A DNA stretch of 64,000 nt from Sphingobacterium sp. xlx-96 (GTDB lineage Bacteria > Bacteroidota > Bacteroidia > Sphingobacteriales > Sphingobacteriaceae): NCBI RefSeq assembly GCF_011007365.1, contig NZ_WFKM01000013.1, positions 124,001-188,000 on the forward strand, written 5' to 3'. The translations under genes and the position numbers were made by a program. The notes beneath the pieces were generated by a model. It was not told the origin of the DNA, did not search any database, and saw nothing but the letters and a program-made list of their open reading frames with translations. Position 1 is the first letter of the stretch, and every line of letters begins with the position of its first letter. Below, one piece after another: positions 7,422-16,748 of the stretch.

Positions 7422-10337
7422 TTATTTTATTAAAGCTTTGTAAAGAATTTCTATTGGATGGAATGATTTTCTGCCTACGCCATCTTTGATCTGATGTCTG
7501 CACGAGGTACCCGCTGCTGCTATCAGCACATTGTCGGCAGCGCTGCGCACAGCAGGTAGTAAGACCAATTCTGCTACTTTCATCGATAGCTCGTAATGTT
7601 CCTTTTCATACCCAAACGAACCAGCCATACCACAGCAGCCCGAAGGAATGACCTCGACGGTATAATTAAGCGGCAAGGACAGCAACTTCTCCGTAACACC
7701 GACCAGGTGGAAGGCCTTTTGATAACAATGTCCATGCAATTTGATAGACTGCTGCTCCGAAGTAAACTGTTCCGGATGTATATTTCCTTTTTCAACTTCT
7801 TGCATCAAGAACTCATCAATCATCAATGCACTTTTAGCGACACGGAGAGCTTCTTCCATTTGATCCTGATCTACTAAAGAAAGGTATTCATCTCTAAAAG
7901 TAAGAATGGCCGAAGGCTCGATGCCTATCAAAGGAGTGTGCTCATTGATTAACCCCTTTAGTAGAGATATGTTTTTATTTGCTAGTATCTTAGCTTCTTT
8001 AACAAAACCTTTAGATAAGTACGTACGTCCACTTTCTTTATGCGGCGGAACGAGAACTTCGTAACCTAAGGCCGTCAATAGCTTATACGCCGTAATACCG
8101 ATCTCAGTATCGTTGTAATCCGTAAACTCATCGCAGAAAAGATAAACCTTCTTTTGTGTACCGGTTGGAGACTGTCGCTTCATCCATTGCTTCAGTGTCG
8201 TTCCAGATACTGTCGGGAGCGAGCGTGCCGGCGCAAAGCCGACGATCTGTTTAATAAGATTAGCAAAGATCGGCGTCTGTGCAAAGAAATTATAAACAGG
8301 CGCTACCATAGATCCCACTTGTTGGCTTTTGGTAAAGTTGGCTATTAATTTTGAGCGGAATGGTGCGCCATTGACATCGTAGTACTGCTGAAGGAACTCC
8401 GCTTTCATTTTCGCGACATCTACACTAGAAGGGCATTCCGTTTTACATCCTTTACAGCTTAAACAAAGATCCATGACCTCTTTTATCTCTTCGTGATCAA
8501 ATCTATTTTTCTTGGTCGAATTGGTCAGAAACTGACGGAGCATATTTGCCCGGGCCCTTGTCGTATCTTTTTCATTTCTTGTCGCCATAAAAGAAGGGCA
8601 CATCGTACCGCCTGTTATCTCTGTCTTACGACAATCGCCAGAACCCGAACACTTCTCGGCCAATCGAAGGATGCTCTCGTCTTTTGTAAAATCAAAGTAG
8701 GTAGGTATTGTTTTGCCATCAACAGCCTTTTCGTAGCGCAAGAAACTGTCCATAGGCGGCGCGTCCACGATTTTATTGGCATTAAATATCCCCTGCGGAT
8801 CAAAAATATGTTTGACCTCTTTTAACAGGCTATAGACCTTATCCCCCAGTACTTTGCTGATAAATTCTCCCCGCAATCGGCCATCACCATGTTCGCCGCT
8901 CAATGATCCGTTGTATTTGAGTACAAGATCTGTTGTTTTCTCCAATATACTTCTAAACTGTTTCTTTCCCTCGGCAGATTTTAAGTTAATAAAAGGCTCG
9001 ATATGCAGTTCCCCCGCGCCAGCGTGTGCGTAATACGAAGCATGTACCCCCTCTTCCTGCAATAATTTTTGGACGTCCGATACATAAGCTGGAAGATCAT
9101 CCGGCGAAACGGCACAATCCTCAATCAGATTAACGGGTTGACTATCTCCAGGTAAGTTACGAATCAAACCTAGGCCTGCTTTACGGACATCCCATACCAG
9201 ATTGGTCTCCTTGTCTCCGGTGATCAATGGATAAGCATAGCCCAATTTTTTTGCGACAAGTTCTTCCTTTAATTTTTGCGCCTTCTCAGCTATCTCTTGA
9301 GCGGTGTCAGCCCTAAATTCAACAATAAGAAGCGCTTGAGGGTCGCCCTCGATAAAAAAGCGGTTGTACTGATACGTAGGGTGGCCTACAGTAAAATCTA
9401 ATATATATTTGTCGACCAATTCAGAGGCTTCAGGCGTATGCGCCAGTGCCACCACATTACCATGCATACATTCTACCATATCGGCAAAATGTATACACAA
9501 AAGGCCGATCTCCTTAGGAGGCAACGGACGCAACCGTAACACAGCTTCCGTCACGATACCAATAGTCCCTTCCGAGCCAGCTAGAAGATTACACAGGTTG
9601 AAAGGTTTTTCCTTATCTACTAAAAAATCCAATGCGTATCCCGTATTCCGTCGTGTCAACGTCTTTTTAGGAAATCCTTTTTCTATCGCTTCTATATTTT
9701 CACGGTTGGTAAGCACTTCATTCAAAGCACGATAAACATCTCCCTCCCTGCCCTTATTTGCTAATTTTTCAAAATAACGACCAGGCGTTAGTTCTTCAAA
9801 CACTACTTCACTCGAGTCATTTAGAATAACACTTGCACGTATTAAGTTCTGACGGGTATCTCCCCACACGATAGAGTGCAATCCCGAAGAATTGTTGCCT
9901 ATCATACCACCTACCATCGCCCGGCTGGCGGTAGAGGTTTCCGGGCCAAACATCAGTCCGTACGGCCTAAGGTATGCATTTAGATCATCACGAATTACGC
10001 CGGGTTCCACTTTTACCCAGCCCTCTTCGGTATTGAGTTCTACTATTTTGTTAAAATACTTGGACACATCAACGACAATCCCCTTACCTACAACTTGGCC
10101 AGCCAATGAGGTGCCAGCTGTACGAGGGATCAGGGTAACCTGATTCGCTGTAGCAAAACGTACTAATTTGACCAGATCTCCTTTTGTATAAGGAATCGCA
10201 ACGGCTATTGGTAATTCCTGATAAACGGATGCGTCCGTAGCATAGGCCATTTTTACGGTTTGGTGCTTTGGGTCTGAGGAATTGTAATAGAGTTCACCCT
10301 CTATCTCATGGTTTAGTTTCTCTAACGTTGACAACAT
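7422..10337 (-). CDS. FAD-linked oxidase with Fe-S and CCG domains (GlcD/GlpC fusion, D-2-hydroxy-acid dehydrogenase type)
   Basis: A 971-aa fusion. The N-terminal FAD-binding type-4 domain (about 40-270) carries IPRTAGTSLAGQVVGKGIVVD. The FAD-oxidase C domain follows (about 280-540, GEHGDGRLRGEF). Next is a ferredoxin-like region with cysteine sets CSGSGDC...MCPS (about 570-590) and CLSCKGCKTECP (about 635). A C-terminal cysteine-rich part has GHCYQKA and SGCCGMAGSFGYE. Proteins of this layout oxidise D-2-hydroxy acids (lactate, 2-hydroxyglutarate) and pass electrons to the Fe-S centre; the exact substrate cannot be read from the sequence. The ATG at 10337 begins the conserved part. It is divergent from the Lrp gene across 233 bases. 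Confidence 0.88.
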   Translation of the reverse strand: MLSTLEKLNHEIEGELYYNSSDPKHQTVKMAYATDASVYQELPIAVAIPYTKGDLVKLVRFATANQVTLIPRTAGTSLAGQVVGKGIVVDVSKYFNKIVELNTEEGWVKVEPGVIRDDLNAYLRPYGLMFGPETSTASRAMVGGMIGNNSSGLHSIVWGDTRQNLIRASVILNDSSEVVFEELTPGRYFEKLANKGREGDVYRALNEVLTNRENIEAIEKGFPKKTLTRRNTGYALDFLVDKEKPFNLCNLLAGSEGTIGIVTEAVLRLRPLPPKEIGLLCIHFADMVECMHGNVVALAHTPEASELVDKYILDFTVGHPTYQYNRFFIEGDPQALLIVEFRADTAQEIAEKAQKLKEELVAKKLGYAYPLITGDKETNLVWDVRKAGLGLIRNLPGDSQPVNLIEDCAVSPDDLPAYVSDVQKLLQEEGVHASYYAHAGAGELHIEPFINLKSAEGKKQFRSILEKTTDLVLKYNGSLSGEHGDGRLRGEFISKVLGDKVYSLLKEVKHIFDPQGIFNANKIVDAPPMDSFLRYEKAVDGKTIPTYFDFTKDESILRLAEKCSGSGDCRKTEITGGTMCPSFMATRNEKDTTRARANMLRQFLTNSTKKNRFDHEEIKEVMDLCLSCKGCKTECPSSVDVAKMKAEFLQQYYDVNGAPFRSKLIANFTKSQQVGSMVAPVYNFFAQTPIFANLIKQIVGFAPARSLPTVSGTTLKQWMKRQSPTGTQKKVYLFCDEFTDYNDTEIGITAYKLLTALGYEVLVPPHKESGRTYLSKGFVKEAKILANKNISLLKGLINEHTPLIGIEPSAILTFRDEYLSLVDQDQMEEALRVAKSALMIDEFLMQEVEKGNIHPEQFTSEQQSIKLHGHCYQKAFHLVGVTEKLLSLPLNYTVEVIPSGCCGMAGSFGYEKEHYELSMKVAELVLLPAVRSAADNVLIAAAGTSCRHQIKDGVGRKSFHPIEILYKALIK

Positions 10338-10502
10338 GAAGTTTGTGTATTAAATCCAATAGATAAACAAATCTAACGAATCTTAGACTATTATTTCGTA
10401 TATTGAAGTCATTGATTGTTATTTTTTGCAAGGTATCGTACAACTAGCGCAAAATAACGCATTTCAAAGCAACCGCTTTTCACGTCAATCAAAATTTATA
10501 AT

Positions 10503-10546
10503 AGAATATAATTCATAAATAAGCAAAATTAAATGAATTATATTCT
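10503..10546 (+). promoter_or_regulatory. Lrp/AsnC-type operator (two phased dyads)
   Basis: AGAATATAATTCAT (10503-10516) and its exact complement ATGAATTATATTCT (10533-10546), a 14-bp perfect inverted repeat with a 16-base spacer. Each arm is itself a dyad of the form GAAT-N3-ATTC (10504-10514 and 10535-10545), with centres 31 bp apart, about three helical turns. It lies directly upstream of the -7 element of the Lrp-family gene, which suggests autoregulation. Confidence 0.65.
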
Positions 10547-10555
10547 TAAAAATGC

Positions 10556-10563
10556 TATATTTG
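10556..10563 (+). promoter_or_regulatory. -7 element for the Lrp-family gene
   Basis: TATATTTG matches TAnnTTTG exactly. It ends only 7 bases before the ATG at 10571, so transcription could begin at or within a few bases of the start codon. I see no good TTTG at -33; the region there is occupied by the operator dyads, in keeping with repression or activation through them. Confidence 0.5.
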
Positions 10564-10570
10564 CAGAATT

Positions 10571-11050
10571 ATGGCAAAAATAGAACTTTCATTAGATCAT
10601 GTTGATTATCAAATCCTTCGTATTATGCAAAATAATGCGCGGACAAACAATGCCGATATCGCCCGTGAACTGGGTATGGCCCCCTCTGCTATATTGGAGC
10701 GCGTCAAGAAATTAGAGCAACGGAACGTCATATTGCAGTACAATGCCAAGATCAATCCATCGGCTTTAGATCAAAACTTATTATCTTTTATTTTTATCAA
10801 GACTTCGGATATTATTGGCGAACAAGGGGTGGCCTATCTATTGGCCGAGATACCCGAAGTTCAGGAGGTACATGATATTGCCGGAGATGATGGTTATTTA
10901 ATCAAGGTACGTACGAATGACGCTGCCGGTCTAGTCGATCTCATGCGTAATACCTTAGGAAAGATAGAAGGCATACTTTCTACACGTACCACTATTGTAC
11001 TACAGACGATTAAGGAAGAGCAAAAATTGGTCATACCCTCTAAAGATTAA
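10571..11050 (+). CDS. Lrp/AsnC family transcriptional regulator
   Basis: A 159-aa regulator of normal family length. The N-terminal winged helix (about residues 8-60) has LDHVDYQILRIMQNNARTNN, IARELGMAPSAILERVKKLE and the wing. The RAM effector domain follows (about 75-150: FIKTSDIIGEQG, VQEVHDIAGDDGYLIKVR). Members bind amino acids or related metabolites as octamers. An EamA exporter starts 2 bases after its stop, so the pair is an operon, and the regulator probably controls export of the same small molecule. A phased palindromic operator sits upstream. Confidence 0.92.
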   Translation: MAKIELSLDHVDYQILRIMQNNARTNNADIARELGMAPSAILERVKKLEQRNVILQYNAKINPSALDQNLLSFIFIKTSDIIGEQGVAYLLAEIPEVQEVHDIAGDDGYLIKVRTNDAAGLVDLMRNTLGKIEGILSTRTTIVLQTIKEEQKLVIPSKD

Positions 11051-11052
11051 GC

Positions 11053-12150
11053 ATGAACGAGAAAAGTCCTTCGGTCGCAAGTATTATCTTTGCATACCTC
11101 GTCGTATACATCGTCTGGGGATCCACTTTCTTTTTTATCGAGAAAGCACTACATTCTTTTCCACCATTTGTATTGGGCTCGATCCGCTTTATCATAGCGG
11201 GATCCTTGCTTATGGGCTATTGTGGCCTAAAAGGCTATAAAATATTTAATAGAAGCGATGTGAAGCAAGCGGTGTTCGTAGGCTTCTTACTTCTTTTCAT
11301 TGATATGGCTGCTATTATATGGTCCGAACAGTTCATCTCCAGTGGTATCGTTTCTATCCTTTCTGCCGCTACGGCTATTTGGTTTATTATTTTTGATAAG
11401 CCAAAATGGAAAGAGAACTTCTCGAGTCTACCCATCGTTTTGGGTTTGATTTTAGGGTTTTCGGGGGTTATTATGTTGTTCGCAGAGCAGGTGTTCGGGC
11501 AGACCGATGATGGGGAGAGATCCCAGAATCTGGTAGCTATGGGAGTTCTTATCCTTGGGACCATCGGTTGGACGATCGGATCATTGACTTCCAAGTACAG
11601 TCAGAAAGAAAAAAGTGACAAGCCCAAAGAACAATCCTTGAATGTTATTGTCAAGACAGCATGGCAGATGGTGACGGCCGGGACCGCATTTACTACCGTA
11701 GCATTGGTTAACGGTGAATACAGCTCATTCGATTATTCGACAGTCTCCTCTGCGGATTGGGGAGCGATGATCTATCTGGTTTTCTTCGGCTCTATATTGG
11801 CCTTTAGTTCCTATATCTGGTTGTTACAGGTTCGCCCGGCGACAGAGGTTAGTACCTACGCTTATGTAAATCCTATCGTAGCATTGCTGCTGGTGCACTT
11901 CTTTACAGAGCATCAGGTTACTTCTTTGCAGATCTCAGGTTTGGCTGTTGTTTTATTTTCCGTCTTGTTGATGAACTGGAACCTGTACAAAAACAACAGG
12001 ACTATACGTGCCTTCCGTTACCGTAAAAAACTGAAGCGTGTAAAAAATATGGCACCCAAAAGTAGTATACCTCGAATTATCGAAGTAGCAGAGTTTAATG
12101 CCAAAGAAAAGAAAAAGCAGGCCGCCAAAGAGGCAAAAAAAGATAGTTAG
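11053..12150 (+). CDS. EamA/DMT family transporter
   Basis: A 365-aa inner-membrane protein with ten predicted helices in two EamA repeats; the first begins at FAYLVVYIVWGSTFFFIEKALHS, and the second covers about residues 155-305 and includes YAYVNPIVALLLVHFF. After the last helix comes an unusually long basic tail of about 45 residues, rich in K, R and E (about 320-365), expected to face the cytoplasm. DMT family members mostly export amino acids or metabolites. The translational spacing of 2 bases from the Lrp-type gene points to a regulator/exporter pair. No T-run terminator is seen on this strand; the palindrome at 12175-12194 works for the opposite strand. Confidence 0.88.
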   Translation: MNEKSPSVASIIFAYLVVYIVWGSTFFFIEKALHSFPPFVLGSIRFIIAGSLLMGYCGLKGYKIFNRSDVKQAVFVGFLLLFIDMAAIIWSEQFISSGIVSILSAATAIWFIIFDKPKWKENFSSLPIVLGLILGFSGVIMLFAEQVFGQTDDGERSQNLVAMGVLILGTIGWTIGSLTSKYSQKEKSDKPKEQSLNVIVKTAWQMVTAGTAFTTVALVNGEYSSFDYSTVSSADWGAMIYLVFFGSILAFSSYIWLLQVRPATEVSTYAYVNPIVALLLVHFFTEHQVTSLQISGLAVVLFSVLLMNWNLYKNNRTIRAFRYRKKLKRVKNMAPKSSIPRIIEVAEFNAKEKKKQAAKEAKKDS

Positions 12151-12167
12151 TAAAAACTCGCCAATTC

Positions 12168-12194
12168 AAAAAAAGGGAAGTATTAATACTTCCC
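12168..12194 (-). terminator. Intrinsic terminator overlapping the stop of the M16 operon
   Basis: A perfect 20-base palindrome, GGGAAGTATTAATACTTCCC (12175-12194), followed on the minus strand by seven Ts (12174-12168). The stop codon of the minus-strand peptidase (12183-12185) lies within the palindrome, so the last codons and the terminator share sequence. Confidence 0.75.
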
Positions 12195-13460
12195 TGCTAT
12201 TACTTTGATCATGCGGTCAAAATCGAAATACCGCATAGCAATCTCCTGAACAGTGTTGGGAGTCATATCCCGAAGGACATCCTGATAATACCCATAATAG
12301 GCAAGGTCCAGTCCGCTGAAATAAACAGCCTTAAATTTATCGACATGCGAAAAGATACTTTCCAGGCTACCTAGTATACTTCCTTGCATATAGTTACGTA
12401 CCAGATCGATCTCTGTTTCGTCGGTTCGTTCTTCGTGCAATCGAGCAAATTCACGCTCAATCTCCACTACGGTAGCTTTCGTCACGTCAACGCCCACTTC
12501 AGAGCTTAAGGTCATAAAGGCGCTGTGTTTCAGACTGATCACAGCCGACCCAATACTATAGGTATAACCTTTTTCTTCTCGAATATTACGCATCAGCCTC
12601 GATCCAAAAAATCCCCCTAATAACGTATTGACAAACTGTACCGCTGGAAAATCGGAGTGATTTCGTCCGATCGTATAGGTTCCCATCCGTACTGCAGACT
12701 GCAGGGCATCATCTTTAGTTTCGATAAGCAGTTTTGAAGAGGAGTAATCAGTCAGGAGAATAGCTCCATGCGTAGCCGGTTGCTTTCCTTCCCAATTTTC
12801 ACCAAATAGACTATTTACCAGCTCTCTAAGATCATTATCTATCTTTCCGGCAATTAGCAAGGTGCAGTTTTTAGGTTGGATCTGCTTTTGAAATAAATCC
12901 AGCAATTGCGCTCTCTTTATAGAGTCATAGTCTTCTACAGTAGCAACAGCACCATACTGGTTATCGCCAAATAAATTCTTGTAGAACAGGCGTCTGGCTA
13001 CGACATCATTTTTTTGTAGAGCGATCTGTAGATTTTGCTTATTGTTACGTATATAAGTATCTAGCTCCGCCTGCGGAAAAGTTGAATTGCTAAGGATATC
13101 AGCGACAATCGGTAATACTTTATCGGCATACTTTCGAATAGTATACAGCGACAATGCCGTATAGTCAAAACTGTATTCCGTCATCAGATAGGCGCCGTAG
13201 AAATCAATTTCATCCGCTATCTGAGCGCTACTCCTTGTTAATGTACCTTCTTTCAACATCGAAGACAATGCTACATTTAGCAGCGGTATCCGGGAGCTAT
13301 CATAGCTATTCTCAAACACAAATTCAAATTTCATCAGTTCAAGATCCTCCGCATGGAATAAAAACGTATGGAGGCCATTGGAATGATTTACCGCTTCAGG
13401 ATGTATCAGATCAAGGTTTTTTATAGGCTGTGCCAGAGGGGCTACGGATCGATTAAGCAT
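12183..13460 (-). CDS. M16 family peptidase-like subunit (non-catalytic)
   Basis: A 425-aa M16 metallopeptidase homolog without an HxxEH zinc motif. It keeps the C-terminal domain signature GSRLMRNIREEKGYTYSIGS (the R...G..Y motif that helps substrate binding in the partner). This matches the beta-type subunit of bacterial M16B heterodimers. It overlaps the upstream catalytic homolog (13453-14703) by 8 bases, so the two are translationally coupled and probably form one enzyme. The compartment is uncertain: no signal peptide is evident, so it is probably cytoplasmic. Last gene of the gpsA-hemF-M16-M16 operon. Confidence 0.85.
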   Translation of the reverse strand: MLNRSVAPLAQPIKNLDLIHPEAVNHSNGLHTFLFHAEDLELMKFEFVFENSYDSSRIPLLNVALSSMLKEGTLTRSSAQIADEIDFYGAYLMTEYSFDYTALSLYTIRKYADKVLPIVADILSNSTFPQAELDTYIRNNKQNLQIALQKNDVVARRLFYKNLFGDNQYGAVATVEDYDSIKRAQLLDLFQKQIQPKNCTLLIAGKIDNDLRELVNSLFGENWEGKQPATHGAILLTDYSSSKLLIETKDDALQSAVRMGTYTIGRNHSDFPAVQFVNTLLGGFFGSRLMRNIREEKGYTYSIGSAVISLKHSAFMTLSSEVGVDVTKATVVEIEREFARLHEERTDETEIDLVRNYMQGSILGSLESIFSHVDKFKAVYFSGLDLAYYGYYQDVLRDMTPNTVQEIAMRYFDFDRMIKVIAGKY

Positions 13461-14703
13461 CTACACCTCCTTTCGTCTGGTACCACAAAGTGGATGAATT
13501 CTCTTTTCTTAATATTTCGGAAGAAACACGTAATAAATCCTCCGATTTAATACGTGAATATTTAGTACCCTCCATATTATAATCATTGGCATCACCCAGT
13601 ACTTCATAATAAGCAAGGTTCATTGCCTTGTCCAGGATCGACAATTCTGCAAACAGCATAGTAGACTCAATTTTATTTTTTACTTTTTGTAATTCCGTCT
13701 CATCCACCGGTGTCGATGTTATGCGGTCAATCTCTTCCCATATCATAGCTTCTGCGTCGGCAAGGCTTATGTTTTCAGAAGTTTTACCTTCTATTACAAA
13801 TAGATTGCTATCTACACTTCCTGTAACATAGGCGTTTATTTCCGAAAAACACTGCTTTTCCTTGACCAGTGATCGATACAGTCTTGATGAGGATCCTCTA
13901 GACAGGATATCTGAAAGCAGATCCATTGTCTGATAGTCTTTGGACGATCTTTCGCAGCCGTGAAAGGCTATATATATACTATCAACCGGCACATCGGCTA
14001 CGACAGTTTCGCGTCTAGCACTCAGTTGCTTAGGTTCTTTAGGCAGGTTGCGCTGATAAGATTCACCTTTAGGGATGCCTGCAAACCACTTTTGTGTAAG
14101 CGAGCGGACCTGCTCCACCTTAACGTCTCCAGCGACAACCATAATTGCATTTTGAGGCGTATAAAACTTCTGAAAAAAAGCTTTTACATCTTCCATTTTG
14201 GCATCTTCAATATGTTTGAGTTCCTTGCCGATAGTAGCCCATCTATAAGGATGTACTTTATAAGCCATAGGTCTCAAGCGGAGCCATGCATCTCCGTAGG
14301 GTTGATTCAAGTAACGCTGCTTAAACTCCTCACATACAACCTGCCGCTGTACCTCGAGGCTTTGCTCGCTAAATGCCAGGCTCAACATACGGTCGCTTTC
14401 TAACCAAAAAGCGGTCTCCAGGTTGTCTGCCGGCAAGGTTATATAATAGTTGGTGATATCGTTACTGGTAAAAGCGTTATTTTCACCTCCTACCTGTTGC
14501 AGTGGAGCATCATAGCTGGGGATATTTATCGAACCGCCAAACATTAAGTGCTCAAATAAATGTGCAAATCCGGTTTTATCAGGAGATTCATCCCGAGCGC
14601 CTACATTGTATAAAATATTGACAACAGCCATAGGAGTCGTATGGTCTTCATGTACCAATACAGTCAGCCCGTTGTCCAAAGTAAACTTTTCAAAGTTTAT
14701 CAT
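13453..14703 (-). CDS. M16 family zinc peptidase (catalytic subunit)
   Basis: A 416-aa M16B peptidase with the inverted zinc motif H48-L-F-E51-H52 in DKTGFAHLFEHLMFGGS, and the downstream glutamate region EVQRQVVCEEFKQRY that supplies the third ligand. The N-terminal core begins at FTLDNGLTVLVHED. There is no signal peptide. It pairs with the non-catalytic homolog encoded next, by 8-base overlap. The gene starts 22 bases after hemF. Substrates are unknown; family members degrade peptides or process precursors. Confidence 0.88.
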   Translation of the reverse strand: MINFEKFTLDNGLTVLVHEDHTTPMAVVNILYNVGARDESPDKTGFAHLFEHLMFGGSINIPSYDAPLQQVGGENNAFTSNDITNYYITLPADNLETAFWLESDRMLSLAFSEQSLEVQRQVVCEEFKQRYLNQPYGDAWLRLRPMAYKVHPYRWATIGKELKHIEDAKMEDVKAFFQKFYTPQNAIMVVAGDVKVEQVRSLTQKWFAGIPKGESYQRNLPKEPKQLSARRETVVADVPVDSIYIAFHGCERSSKDYQTMDLLSDILSRGSSSRLYRSLVKEKQCFSEINAYVTGSVDSNLFVIEGKTSENISLADAEAMIWEEIDRITSTPVDETELQKVKNKIESTMLFAELSILDKAMNLAYYEVLGDANDYNMEGTKYSRIKSEDLLRVSSEILRKENSSTLWYQTKGGVDA

Positions 14704-14725
14704 AAGAGATAGTTAAAGCAAGAAA

Positions 14726-15622
14726 TTAAATCCAGTTAATACCTTTTTTTAATAAGGCTAATGTTTTTTCTTCTGCTGAATCAGGCTTTGGGGTAAAATT
14801 ATAAAACCAATTGGCCTGAGCAGGCAAGCTCATCAAGATAGATTCGATGCGGCCGTTAGTTTCCAATCCAAACCGCGTACCGGAATCGTACACGAGGTTA
14901 AACTCCACGTAGCGCCCTCTGCGCAATAGTTGCCAGTCTTTTTGTTCCCCGCTAAAGGTCTTATGGCGGCTTCTATTGACCAGGTTTGCATACATCGGCG
15001 CAAAGGTCCGTCCCAGATCACAGGAAAATGCGAAGATATCTTCATAAGTCAATCCCGTTTTTTCAGGTGTTAACTTATCATAAAATACGCCCCCTATACC
15101 TCTTGTTTCGTCGCGATGCTTAATGTAAAAGTAATTATCCGCCCACGCTTTAAACTCTTCGTAGAAATGGGCATGGTGCTTATCACAAACTCCTTTTAAT
15201 GTCTGATGAAAATACCGGGCATCCTCTTCCACCACATAATGTGGCGTGAGATCAATACCTCCTCCAAACCAGCGCTTTTCCGCATTAAGTTCGAAGTAGC
15301 GGATGTTCATGTGTATGATAGGGACATGTGGGTTGTTAGGATGTATTACAATGGATACCCCTGTTGCAAAGAAATCATCACAGTCCACACCAAAAGCTTT
15401 CTTTATGGCTTCCGGAAGCTTACCGTGTACGGCAGAGAAGTTAACACCTCCTTTTTCAAGGATATTTCCATTCTGAATAACCCGGGTCCTTCCACCGCCA
15501 CCTCCTTCTCTTTCCCAGATTTCCTCTTCAAATTTAGCTCCACCGTCCAACTTCTCGAGTGCTAAACAGATTTCATCTTGAATACGCTGATATTCCGCAG
15601 CAATTTTTTCTTTTAATAACAT
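14726..15622 (-). CDS. hemF: Oxygen-dependent coproporphyrinogen III oxidase
   Basis: A 298-aa enzyme that oxidatively decarboxylates coproporphyrinogen III to protoporphyrinogen IX in haem synthesis. Family blocks are all present: EREGGGGGRTRV, NPHVPIIHMNIRYFE, WFGGGIDLTPHYV, KHRDETRGIGGVFYD and RRGRYVEFNLVYDSGTRFGL. Length is normal for HemF. It needs molecular O2, so the organism has aerobic haem synthesis. The start lies 1 base after the gpsA stop, consistent with operon transcription and coupled translation. Confidence 0.95.
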   Translation of the reverse strand: MLLKEKIAAEYQRIQDEICLALEKLDGGAKFEEEIWEREGGGGGRTRVIQNGNILEKGGVNFSAVHGKLPEAIKKAFGVDCDDFFATGVSIVIHPNNPHVPIIHMNIRYFELNAEKRWFGGGIDLTPHYVVEEDARYFHQTLKGVCDKHHAHFYEEFKAWADNYFYIKHRDETRGIGGVFYDKLTPEKTGLTYEDIFAFSCDLGRTFAPMYANLVNRSRHKTFSGEQKDWQLLRRGRYVEFNLVYDSGTRFGLETNGRIESILMSLPAQANWFYNFTPKPDSAEEKTLALLKKGINWI

Positions 15623-15623
15623 T

Positions 15624-16634
15624 CTATGTAAAGTCTTTGGCCAATTTTGTTACTTCCGAACTAGCGGGTTGATGATTATATAATATTTGGAATACCATAT
15701 TACAGATAGGCATTTTCAGCTCAAATTTCTGAATGATACTTTGTATACACGCCGAGGCGTAATAGCCCTCAGCAACCATGTTCATCTCCAGCTGTGCAGA
15801 CTGAACAGTATACCCCTTGCCAATCATATTGCCAAATGTCCTGTTGCGGCTAAACTGAGAATAAGCAGTGACCAACAGATCCCCCAGGTAAGCCGAAGCA
15901 TTGATGTCCCTATATTGCGGATCGAGTGATTTTACAAAGTAAGCCATCTCTCGAATGGCATTAGAAATAAGCACAGCCTGAAAATTATCACCATAGCCCA
16001 GCCCATGGCAGATTCCGCCAGCTAGGGCATATATGTTCTTCAGCACGGCTCCGTATTCGATACCGATAATATCATTGGAGGTGATTGTATTGATGTAGCG
16101 GGAAGCAAAAAAACCAGCCACCAGAGCCGCTTGTTTTTCTTCGCTGCAGGCAAAGGTCAGGTAGGACAATTTCTCCTGAGCCACCTCTTCGGCGTGGCAG
16201 GGCCCCCCAATAGCGACGATCCGATCCAAAGGTATGTCATACCGGGCACGGAGGTATTCGCCCACGATCTGATTTTCGTCCGGAATAATCCCTTTAATTG
16301 CCGAAACGACTGTCTTTCCTTCGAAATCCACTGCGGTCAATCCATGTAGCGCAGCTTTTAGGTAAGTGGCCGGTGTATTGACAACGATGATATCGCATTG
16401 CTTTACAATCCATTTTACATCGGAGCTGATGTTCGACTTTTTCACCTTGACTTCGACCGCACTTAAATAACTCGGATTATGCTTATATTGCCGAATAAAC
16501 GTTACGTCTTCCGGTTTACGAACCCACCAGAACACCTCCTTGGCCATCGTGTTGTCATTCAACATCTTTATCATTGCCGTGGCCCAACTTCCGCTTCCTA
16601 TTATACCAATCTTCAAATTTGAACTATCCATCAT
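15624..16634 (-). CDS. gpsA: NAD(P)H-dependent glycerol-3-phosphate dehydrogenase
   Basis: Reduces dihydroxyacetone phosphate to sn-glycerol-3-phosphate for phospholipid synthesis. The N-terminal Rossmann motif is GSGSWATAM; the second domain has the catalytic-lysine region GAVLKNIYALAGGICHGLGYGDN followed by ISNAIREM. About 336 aa, normal length. The frame reaches a TTG at 16643, but ATG codons at 16634 and 16631 are better starts; I use 16634. First gene of a minus-strand operon with hemF and the M16 pair, divergent from the acetyltransferase. Confidence 0.93.
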   Translation of the reverse strand: MMDSSNLKIGIIGSGSWATAMIKMLNDNTMAKEVFWWVRKPEDVTFIRQYKHNPSYLSAVEVKVKKSNISSDVKWIVKQCDIIVVNTPATYLKAALHGLTAVDFEGKTVVSAIKGIIPDENQIVGEYLRARYDIPLDRIVAIGGPCHAEEVAQEKLSYLTFACSEEKQAALVAGFFASRYINTITSNDIIGIEYGAVLKNIYALAGGICHGLGYGDNFQAVLISNAIREMAYFVKSLDPQYRDINASAYLGDLLVTAYSQFSRNRTFGNMIGKGYTVQSAQLEMNMVAEGYYASACIQSIIQKFELKMPICNMVFQILYNHQPASSEVTKLAKDFT

Positions 16635-16748
16635 TCCAGGCAAAGATAATTAATATTAAATTAACCATTCTTTCAGCCTTTGATTAATGGTATAAAAATG
16701 ACTTTTCTTATCTTCACCGATATTTTTATCTATTGACAGACGGATATT

